Shown here one piece after another: positions 6,201 through 11,429 of a DNA stretch of 12,384 bases. The notes below the pieces were generated by a model. It saw only the letters and a program-made list of their open reading frames with translations, ran no database searches and had not been told where the DNA came from. Source of the stretch: an uncultured Oscillibacter sp. (GTDB lineage: Bacteria; Bacillota; Clostridia; Oscillospirales; Oscillospiraceae); assembly GCA_948435975.1 (NCBI GenBank), contig CAOJHG010000016.1, positions 1-12,384 on the forward strand, written 5' to 3'. A program made the translations under genes and the position numbers. Numbering within the stretch: position 1 is the stretch's first letter; the number at the start of each line of letters is the position of its first letter.

Positions 6201-8454
6201 GCGGGAGATAAACGCTCCAGCAGGCTACCGCAAGCAGCCCGTTGACATCGTGCTGTACTATGATCCGCACACAGCCATGCTCTCCGCCGCCAACCGCTGG
6301 TCCACCGGCGCTTACGCCTGCTCCGTGGCTCACGTCACCTCGTTCATTCCGAAGAACGCTGACGGAACCCCCACCGCTGAGGAGCGCGGTCTGGTCGTGG
6401 CGGTGCCGCTGCTGAAAAAGTCCAGCGAAAACTGGTTCGCCCTCTACGGCAGCAATCTGAGCGGCTTCCAGTCCGTGCCCGCCGGCAAGGAAGAGGAGGA
6501 CGCCATCCTGCTTGCCGCGCTGTATCAGGCGAAGGCCAACGCGGCCGACTGGCATCTGGTCTGGGACGAGGGCAACAGCCGCCTGAAGGGCACCCTCAGC
6601 GACCTGCCGGGCCTGTCCAACCGCTATACGCTGGTCAATCCGGACGGCGATATGAAAATGGCCTATGGGCTAATATCCGCTGAGGCGCTGAACAGCTTGG
6701 GCGTTTCCGGCTCCGATGCCGACGAGCGCTATGAGAATCTGCGGAAATATCTTGGCAGCCATACGCCTGAGGAGGCCTGCGCGGCTATTGGCAGCGGCTT
6801 CCGGCGCTTGGATACCGATACGTTTAACCGCGATTTCCGTTCCCTCATCTACATCCCCAACGAGCGGCGCGAACTCCGGGTGCTGAAAATCAACCAGGAC
6901 GGCGCTCCCCTGGAGGGAGCGAGGTTTGGCCTGTATGACGCTCCTGCCTGTACAGGAGAGCCCGCGGCCTCCGGCTATACGGACGCCAACGGAATGTTGG
7001 TCTTCTCCCCTACCGGAAAGGACGATACCGCCGGCCAGGCACAGATGACCTGGGCCAACAGCACTCCCAAAGACAAACCCCAGTATTATCTCAAGGAGAT
7101 CACCCCTCCCGCCGGCTACGACGCCAATCCCACGGTAATCCCCGTAATTGTCGGAATCTACTCCATTTACGCCGATGCAGGCTCGGAGGCCGACGGCGTC
7201 AGCGTAATGGCGGGCGTAGGGCGGCTGACTCAGGCCATGCGGCAGTACGCCATGGGCGGCGATGTGGACATCACCCTCCAGGACATCACCGCCTTCATGC
7301 AGATCCAGGACAGCGGCAAGTTCAGGCTTGACAATTGGAGGGACTCAAAACTGGAGGCTACCGACATTCCGCGCAGCATGGACCTGCACTATGGCAGGAA
7401 CAACGATAATTTCAGCTTAGTTGATTACGGCCTGCATGACGAAGACGGCGGCAAAATCTATCAGCCTTTCTTTGTTACCGACACTGGTTTCGTCCGCACC
7501 AAGATTCAGCAGAACGAAAAACGAATGGACCCCAGCACAAACGCCAACAAGGATTCTTTAGGTTCCACGGACCTGACCAATCTCTTCAGCCTGCTGAACA
7601 TAGTAGTTGTAACGGATAAGACGAACCCACCCCAGGAAAAGACCGTTCAGCTGACCATCAGCAAGAAGGTTGAGGGTACGGACCTGGCGGATACGGACTA
7701 CACAAGAACTTACCATTTTTCAGTATCTCTGACGGATGCCGGTGGAAAGCCCCTGTCTGGCAATTTCAAGTATAATTTCTACGGCAAGGACAAGTGGGGT
7801 TACATCTCCAACGGCGGAGAGCTGCTCCTCCACCACGATGAATCGGTAACGATTCTGGGCCTGCCTGAGGGGACCCAATTCACGGTGACGGAAACAGATG
7901 CACTCTCCGACGGCTGGCATGTTACACCTGACAGGACGATTTCCGGCACTGCCGGAGAGGAAAACGCGGAATTTACCAACACAACAAAACCCAAGGACCC
8001 TGAGACTCCTTCCAAGGACCCCGAGACTCCTCCCAAGGACCCCGAGACTCCTCCCAAGGACCCCGAGACTCCTCCCAAGGACCCTGAGACTCCTCCCAAG
8101 GACCCCGAGACTCCTCCCAAGGACCCCGAGACTCCGGAAGATCCCCATTCGGATCCCCCTGAGGAGCATCTGACGGAATTGCCGGACCCCAACGATCCAG
8201 AGTCTCCTGATAAAATCACGATCTGGGATGACGATATCCCAACTACCTATGTGAAGTGGTGGGACCCGGAGGCAGAGGAGTGGGTTTACATCCCGGAGAA
8301 TGAGATTCCCCTGATGAACATGGAGCCCGATCCTGAACCCACGGTCCCCGCCACCGGCGATGGAATTCTCTTCTGGCTGCTGGCCAGCGGCGCGTCCCTC
8401 ACCGGTCTGACGGTGGTCAGGAATCTCCGAAGAAAGGAAGACGAGGAGGAATAA
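3235..8454 (+). CDS. Giant cell-wall-anchored surface protein with fibro-slime and CnaB-type domains
   Basis: Starting at ATG 3235 (GGGGGA ribosome binding site 6 bases upstream; an in-frame ATG at 3166 has none) the protein has 1739 residues. A signal peptide ends near Ala41 (VFA-YEE). Residues 52-186 are Cys/His-rich repeats. Residues 187-295 hold a Trp-rich segment and 296-455 an unrecognised region. A fibro-slime type domain covers about 456-893, with FQFSGDDDVWVFIDD at 772-786 followed by LDMGGVH. SpaA/CnaB-like modules lie at about 896-1010 (KKVD; Glu991 in REINAPAGY) and 1213-1315 (Lys1218; Glu1288 in KEITPPAGY). These residues fit the Lys and catalytic Glu of isopeptide-forming folds. 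A pilin-type domain lies at about 1470-1584. Seven KDPETP repeats (1587-1635) form a stalk. VPATG (1704-1708), a hydrophobic stretch and RRKEDEEE make the sorting signal. The role is probably adhesion; the ligand is unknown. No sortase gene is in the window. Confidence 0.9.
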   Translation: MKWKEIIQQLDVPGWERCWTRALAWILVFALLVPSRGLVFAYEEAPPEDGRCVHHPEHTAECGYIESSEGSPCAHTHDEECGYSESAEGAPCTHEHSGDCGFTEAVEEIPCNMNCAETDGAGAILHDPACAYAPPAEGTPCGHEHDEACGYSEPAEGAPCTHEHNGDCGFAEAVEGASCGYVCELCVTGWQWDDEKELLTWSEDAKLWGLGVPAASAENPVTQETLLALLPAAVTADTAAGPQTVELVWDLSALPEEGAYEGSYTLTAQLGGEYALTEAAPVPEVLLELGGGETYVSKYVSNWEFIPRDGTTIIQADGAFLIDVQLADLERREALVQILNETLPAQIRGQGYTAGGELVAAGFIPEEAGSYPFGRVNIKWNVERVLPADPPYAEKYTFAATPVVNNSGHRIIINSNVPNAPNSDGDPNLLSITVVLHPLNLSSHIAAPAAPENVKVNLFDYWVATPDPATSSTGDILSAGDVHYHEDGGEGALGTTPTGYSNQEDWNKGINQGHLLLFGDGLIHAGLWNKGAGQNCRYGKEYAGMEGIVRTVLDANGYPELNLENADKILTGEKNAPEYNSKYNTDKYKLIKDYALTGDHKNDLHSNGSGYTYDSSDIQNLSKTVIQTWAKDIEKDAESLQYLFDPTVPNPYKTSYTDVSGLFQLDKDGYYYYNMRENFAEFVEEPGNNHFILYNAPATVRTDNEQSIGNFFPFNKGSEVFNGTDANGNLTSSVYCARNAMNHHLGMTVEVDFRQPLNGRINTGSNAQPMTFQFSGDDDVWVFIDDVLVLDMGGVHSEVYGIIDFESGSVLVGRGFNAKGIPTYDPENPQNTEDLVTETNLMALYEAAGRTDSTKWNGSTFASNTSHTLKMFYLERGNYDSSIALRFNLQPLLYQQIKKVDQNGGDVPGVQFALYPAEKSSKGDAGAIECLYTDNDVMGGEPFYVKQAKTGDGKALVTLETGSDGSAQFLQKDGTYFNFADRGPQYYILREINAPAGYRKQPVDIVLYYDPHTAMLSAANRWSTGAYACSVAHVTSFIPKNADGTPTAEERGLVVAVPLLKKSSENWFALYGSNLSGFQSVPAGKEEEDAILLAALYQAKANAADWHLVWDEGNSRLKGTLSDLPGLSNRYTLVNPDGDMKMAYGLISAEALNSLGVSGSDADERYENLRKYLGSHTPEEACAAIGSGFRRLDTDTFNRDFRSLIYIPNERRELRVLKINQDGAPLEGARFGLYDAPACTGEPAASGYTDANGMLVFSPTGKDDTAGQAQMTWANSTPKDKPQYYLKEITPPAGYDANPTVIPVIVGIYSIYADAGSEADGVSVMAGVGRLTQAMRQYAMGGDVDITLQDITAFMQIQDSGKFRLDNWRDSKLEATDIPRSMDLHYGRNNDNFSLVDYGLHDEDGGKIYQPFFVTDTGFVRTKIQQNEKRMDPSTNANKDSLGSTDLTNLFSLLNIVVVTDKTNPPQEKTVQLTISKKVEGTDLADTDYTRTYHFSVSLTDAGGKPLSGNFKYNFYGKDKWGYISNGGELLLHHDESVTILGLPEGTQFTVTETDALSDGWHVTPDRTISGTAGEENAEFTNTTKPKDPETPSKDPETPPKDPETPPKDPETPPKDPETPPKDPETPPKDPETPEDPHSDPPEEHLTELPDPNDPESPDKITIWDDDIPTTYVKWWDPEAEEWVYIPENEIPLMNMEPDPEPTVPATGDGILFWLLASGASLTGLTVVRNLRRKEDEEE
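3451..3771 (+). repeat. Two 117-bp intragenic repeats coding Cys/His-rich modules
   Basis: Copies at 3451-3567 and 3655-3771 are offset by 204 bases (68 codons). Each codes for 39 residues of the pattern C-x-H-x-HDE-x-CGYSE-x-AEGAPCTHEH-x-GDCGF. A more degenerate copy precedes them from 3388. Regular Cys and His spacing suggests metal binding or disulfide cross-linking; this is inferred from pattern only. Confidence 0.8.
7993..8139 (+). repeat. Seven tandem 21-bp units coding KDPETP(P/S) stalk
   Basis: Units begin at 7993, 8014, 8035, 8056, 8077, 8098 and 8119. The inner copies are nearly identical (a few T/C changes); the last degenerates at its end. The unit is a multiple of three, so copy-number change would alter stalk length without breaking the frame. 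Pro-rich spans of this kind usually cross the peptidoglycan just before the sorting signal, which is the position here. Confidence 0.95.
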
Positions 8455-8487
8455 CTACCTACTCCTCCTTCTCCCGCACCCATCATT

Positions 8488-8530
8488 ACGCCCCAGACCC
8501 CTGCGATACAGGAGTCTGGGGCGTTTGCTT
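8488..8530 (+). terminator. Strong intrinsic terminator after the surface protein
   Basis: ACGCCCCAGAC (8488-8498) pairs with GTCTGGGGCGT (8514-8524); after one mismatch CCTG (8500-8503) pairs with CAGG (8509-8512) around a 5-base loop. The tail TTTGCTT follows. The tail overlaps the attP arm at 8523-8530, so the terminator is the last feature of the element. Confidence 0.9.
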
Positions 8531-8555
8531 AAACTGCCCGTTTCGGCGAGGGACT
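8523..8555. other. attR: right junction of the element
   Basis: The left half (8523-8538) is element sequence beginning with the arm GTTTGCTT; the right half from 8539 is CotJC coding sequence. Joining it to attL in a circle gives GTTTGCTT-N18-AAGCAAAC, an 8-bp inverted repeat centred between 8539 and 8540, inside the bases shared by both junctions. That is the layout expected of a serine-integrase attP. Confidence 0.62.
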
Positions 8556-8622
8556 GCGTCTTGCCAAGGATAAGATGAATGAGAAAAACGTCTACTATAT
8601 GAATCCCTCCTTCGATAAATAA
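8539..8622 (+). pseudogene. cotJC: cotJC C-terminal fragment
   Basis: From 8539 the frame reads RFGEGLRLAKDKMNEKNVYY, then MNPSFDK and TAA at 8620-8622. CotJC proteins of clostridia end with R-F-G-E-(A/G)-L-R, a charged helix and a NPSFD-like tail, so this is the last 27 codons of the gene whose middle lies at 115-237. It has no start codon or ribosome binding site of its own and no upstream coding continuity, since an element terminator precedes it. The reading frame matches the left fragment (both begin codons at positions equal to 1 modulo 3), so precise excision would restore the protein. The tail is short; the call depends on its junction with the left fragment. Confidence 0.75.
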
Positions 8623-8626
8623 TGGT

Positions 8627-8656
8627 TCAGGCGGCGGCAAATCTGCCGCCGCCTGA
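8627..8656. terminator. Bidirectional hairpin between cotJC and ligA
   Basis: TCAGGCGGCGGCA (8627-8639) and TGCCGCCGCCTGA (8644-8656) form a perfect 13-bp stem with loop AATC. It lies 4 bases after the cotJC stop and 21 bases after the ligA stop on the other strand. Neither side has a long T-run, but the position between convergent genes fits a shared terminator. Confidence 0.75.
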
Positions 8657-8677
8657 CTGCTGTTCTGCTTGTGATGC

Positions 8678-10654
8678 TCATTCCAGCATCTTCGCAAACT
8701 CATCCTCGGTCAGAATGGGAATGTTCAGTTCCTGGGCTTTTTTCAGCTTACTGCCGGCGGCCTCCCCCGCCACCACATAGGTTGTGCGTTTTGAGACAGA
8801 CCCCGCCGCCTTGCCGCCCCGCTCCTCAATGAGCGCCTGGGCGGCTTTCCGTTCAAAGCGGGACAGCGTCCCCGTAAGGACGAAGGTCATGCCGGCAAAG
8901 CGCTCGTCCACCAGCTGAGCGGTGCTCTCCATGTTGACGCCTGCGTCTCTCAGCCGGCCGATCAGGTCCCTGGCCTGAGCGGAGCCCAGATAATCCACCA
9001 CGCATTGGGCTGTCACGGCGCCCACATCGTTAATTTCCGTCAGTTCCTCTGCCGTGGCGGCGCACAGGGCGTCCATTGTGCGGAAATGCGCGGCGAGGAC
9101 CTTGGCCGCCTTCTCTCCTACCTGCCGGATGCCCAGGCCGAAAATCAGCCGCGAGAGATCGTTGCTCTTGGATTTCTCAATGGCGCGCAGCAAATTTTCC
9201 GCGGACTTCTCTCCCATGTGCTCCAGCCGGGCAACCTCCGGGGCCTGGAGCCTGTACAAATCCGCCGCTGTGGAGACCATGCCGCTGTCCACCAGCTGCT
9301 GAACCACGGCAGGGCCGCATCCGTCAATGTCCATGGCGTTCCGGCTGGCAAAGTGGGTCAGGTTCCGCAGCAGCTGCGCGGAGCACTCCGCCCCGGTGCA
9401 GCGGATGGCGGCCCCGTCCTCGTCCCGCCGGACCGGCGCGCCGCAGACCGGGCAGACCTCCGGCAGAACATAGGGTACGGTCCCCTCCGGCCTCCGCGAA
9501 CGGTCCACCTCCACAATTTCGGGGATAATCTCCCCCGCCTTCTGGACCACCACGGTGTCGCCGATGCGGATGTCCTTTTCCGTGATGAAGTCCTGGTTGT
9601 GAAGCGTGGCGTTGGTAACCGTGGTCCCTGCCAGGCGGACAGGGGTCAGCACCGCCTTGGGCGTCAGCACCCCGGTGCGGCCCACCTGAATCACAATGTC
9701 CAAAACCTGGGCCGGTTTCTTCTCCGGCGGGTACTTATAGGCCACCGCCCACTTTGGAAATTTGGCTGTACTGCCTAGTTTTTCACGGTCCGGCAAGGAA
9801 TTAACCTTTACAACTGCGCCGTCTATGTCAAAGGGGTAATCCGTCCGCTGGTCGTTGATGCGGGCAATTTCAGCCTGACAAGCAGAGACGCCTGACAGAA
9901 TTTTGTGGGGAATCACCCGGAAGCGCTGAGAGGCCAGATAAGCGAGTGTCTCCCCGTGGGAAACAGGGCTCAGGCCCTCCGCCAGCTGCATATTAAACAC
10001 CTGAATGTCCAGCTTCCGTTCTGCGCAGATCTTCGGGTCCAGCTGCCGGAGGGACCCGGCGGCGGCATTTCGCGGGTTGGCCAGCAGGGGCTTGCCCTGA
10101 AGCTCCCTCTGGACGTTCAGCTCCTCAAAAACCGCCCGTGACATATAGACCTCCCCCCGGACGATCAGCCGGGGCAGCTTATCCGGCAGGCGCATGGGAA
10201 TGGAGCGAATGGTTTTCAGATTCTCCGTCACATCCTCGCCGGTCCGGCCGTCTCCCCGGGTCGCGCCCCGGACAAAGAGTCCGTCCCGGTATTCCAGGGC
10301 CACCGACAAGCCGTCTACCTTGGGCTCTATGGAGTAGAGCGTCCCATCTCCCAGTGTCTCATCCACCCGCTGGCAGAACTCCGCCACCTCTTCGGCGTTG
10401 AAAACATCCTGAAGGCTCTCCAGTGGCACCTCGTGGGCATAGGGGACAAATCCCTCCAGAATCTTTCCGCCAATGCGCTGGGTGGGAGAGTCCGGCGTGA
10501 CCTCCTCGGGGTGCCGGGCCTCCAGCTCCTCCAGCCGGCGGTTCAGCAGGTCATATTCCCGGTCGCTGATGATGGGGTCGTCTAATACATAATAGCGGTA
10601 GCCATACTCGTTCAATGTCTCCCGCAGCTGTATGATTTCCTCACGGTAATCCAT
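8678..10654 (-). CDS. ligA: NAD+-dependent DNA ligase LigA
   Basis: LigA seals nicks during replication and repair using NAD+. The 658-aa protein has all expected parts: domain Ia near the start (GYRYYVLDDPIISDREYD, residues 18-35) which binds NMN; the adenylation site KVDG with nucleophile Lys112; KYPPE at 307-311; an OB fold; a four-cysteine zinc finger (C401, C404, C419, C424); helix-hairpin-helix repeats (about 440-555); and a BRCT domain (about 585-658, with GMTFVLTGTLSRFERK). Start chosen at 10654 because AGGGAGG lies 5 bases upstream and MDYREE is the usual LigA beginning; the open frame extends 34 codons further, overlapping yunB, and those residues do not look like LigA. The ribosome binding site lies just past the yunB TGA, with 13 bases between the genes, so the two are likely co-transcribed and translationally coupled. 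Nothing unusual. Confidence 0.98.
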   Translation of the reverse strand: MDYREEIIQLRETLNEYGYRYYVLDDPIISDREYDLLNRRLEELEARHPEEVTPDSPTQRIGGKILEGFVPYAHEVPLESLQDVFNAEEVAEFCQRVDETLGDGTLYSIEPKVDGLSVALEYRDGLFVRGATRGDGRTGEDVTENLKTIRSIPMRLPDKLPRLIVRGEVYMSRAVFEELNVQRELQGKPLLANPRNAAAGSLRQLDPKICAERKLDIQVFNMQLAEGLSPVSHGETLAYLASQRFRVIPHKILSGVSACQAEIARINDQRTDYPFDIDGAVVKVNSLPDREKLGSTAKFPKWAVAYKYPPEKKPAQVLDIVIQVGRTGVLTPKAVLTPVRLAGTTVTNATLHNQDFITEKDIRIGDTVVVQKAGEIIPEIVEVDRSRRPEGTVPYVLPEVCPVCGAPVRRDEDGAAIRCTGAECSAQLLRNLTHFASRNAMDIDGCGPAVVQQLVDSGMVSTAADLYRLQAPEVARLEHMGEKSAENLLRAIEKSKSNDLSRLIFGLGIRQVGEKAAKVLAAHFRTMDALCAATAEELTEINDVGAVTAQCVVDYLGSAQARDLIGRLRDAGVNMESTAQLVDERFAGMTFVLTGTLSRFERKAAQALIEERGGKAAGSVSKRTTYVVAGEAAGSKLKKAQELNIPILTEDEFAKMLE

Positions 10655-10667
10655 GATATCCTCCCTG

Positions 10668-11369
10668 TCAGTTGATGATATAGTCCTTCGCATCGCTCTC
10701 ATAGGTGTCCGGTGCGGTGCTGAAATAGGTGTAGGTATCCGGCACGGAACCCACAATTACGGTTTCCGCCACCGTGACGGCATTGGAAACCACCGTGGCG
10801 GTGGAAAATCCCGGCAGGAGGATGCTCACGGCCACATCAATATTCAGTACGATCTGGTGCTTTGTCTGATTGATGCCCGCCGAGGTAAATTCGTTCTCAA
10901 ACCAGGCCGAGGAGGAGCCCACCGACTCCATCCGCACGGAGATGCTGGGCCCCCGACCCGCCAGCAGCACCGAGCCGGTGAGACTGCCCACGGGAATCGA
11001 CAGATCACGGGCCGGGACCTGGTCGATGCGGGCTAAAATGATATCCAATATCTTGGATTGCAGCCGGTTGAACGCCGCCATGTTGCTGTAGATGGCGCTG
11101 ATTTTTCCTTCGTTGTCCTTCTCGAAGCTGATCAGGTCGCTGTAGGTAATATTTCCCGTTTCAATGGCCTCGTCCACCGCCTCGGAGACTATGCGGTTCA
11201 CCGTATTGGAGACCCGGGTGGTAGCCAGGCTCTCCAGCAGCGGCTGCATCTGGGTTGTGGCGAGGAAGAGCATGGTCAGCGCCAGTACTACAGCGGACAG
11301 CAGCAGCACCCGCGCCAGCGCCCGGCGGGCAATGTGCCTGCGGTAATATAAAAAGCCCGGCGGCATCAT
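10668..11369 (-). CDS. yunB: Sporulation protein YunB
   Basis: This 233-aa protein matches YunB, a mother-cell sporulation protein of the sigma-E regulon in Bacillus whose biochemical role is not known. It has an Arg-rich N-terminus, one membrane helix at about residues 20-42 (LLLSAVVLALTMLF), then an extracytoplasmic domain with the family-type stretches ESLATTRVSNTVNRIVSEA and PGFSTATVVSNAVTVAETVIVG. Two consecutive ATG codons occur; the first (11369) is used here because GAGAGGTGAT lies 6 bases upstream. That ribosome binding site is one arm of a hairpin (11380-11405). The gene lies between murD and ligA on one strand, so it is probably transcribed with them, unless a sporulation promoter lies inside murD. 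Confidence 0.9.
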   Translation of the reverse strand: MMPPGFLYYRRHIARRALARVLLLSAVVLALTMLFLATTQMQPLLESLATTRVSNTVNRIVSEAVDEAIETGNITYSDLISFEKDNEGKISAIYSNMAAFNRLQSKILDIILARIDQVPARDLSIPVGSLTGSVLLAGRGPSISVRMESVGSSSAWFENEFTSAGINQTKHQIVLNIDVAVSILLPGFSTATVVSNAVTVAETVIVGSVPDTYTYFSTAPDTYESDAKDYIIN

Positions 11370-11379
11370 ATCGGCATCA

Positions 11380-11405
11380 CCTCTCCGTTATCCTATGCGG
11401 AGAGG
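11380..11405 (-). promoter_or_regulatory. Hairpin covering the yunB ribosome binding site
   Basis: On the minus strand CCTCTCCG (11405-11398) pairs perfectly with CGGAGAGG (11387-11380) across a 10-base loop. The 3' arm includes the GAGAGG part of the yunB Shine-Dalgarno sequence. No T-run follows, so it is not a terminator. It may reduce yunB translation from the housekeeping transcript; this is an inference. Confidence 0.5.
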
Positions 11406-11429
11406 GCCTGGCTCTATTGCTGTTTTCCC

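Larger units (their letters stand above)
236..8539. mobile_element. 8.3-kb serine-recombinase element inserted in cotJC, carrying Fic and a giant surface protein
   Basis: The left boundary is where the CotJC fragment ends, and the right boundary is where the CotJC tail resumes. The boundaries share CGTTT and GGCGA blocks at 235-245 and 8539-8549. Deleting 8304 bp restores a continuous CotJC frame. The interior holds a complete large serine recombinase, a 49-aa ORF, a frameshifted Fic gene, and a 5.2-kb surface protein gene. No conjugation, replication, relaxase or phage structural gene is present, so it is a small integrative element and not an ICE or prophage. The precise 2-bp crossover is inferred; the symmetry centre of the rebuilt attP lies between 8539 and 8540. 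Confidence 0.75.

Noticed and set aside
4975..6555. 526-aa open frame on the minus strand
   Set aside because: It lies wholly opposite the fibro-slime/CnaB coding region. Its composition (Val-, Gly- and His-rich, no motif) is what a high-GC antisense frame gives, and the plus strand is clearly coding.
7993..8139. CRISPR-like array
   Set aside because: The units are 21 bp, directly contiguous without spacers, and code for a regular KDPETP stalk.
235..8550. Simple target-site duplication by a transposase
   Set aside because: The two copies are not identical (two mismatches in 12 bases), there is no DDE transposase, and the ends lack terminal inverted repeats of a transposon. The serine-recombinase att model fits better.
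9005..9778. 257-aa open frame on the plus strand
   Set aside because: It is antisense to the conserved middle of ligA, has no ribosome binding site and shows no family features.
10655..10756. 34-codon N-terminal extension of LigA
   Set aside because: It overlaps yunB in another frame, does not resemble LigA, and a much better start with a ribosome binding site exists at 10654.
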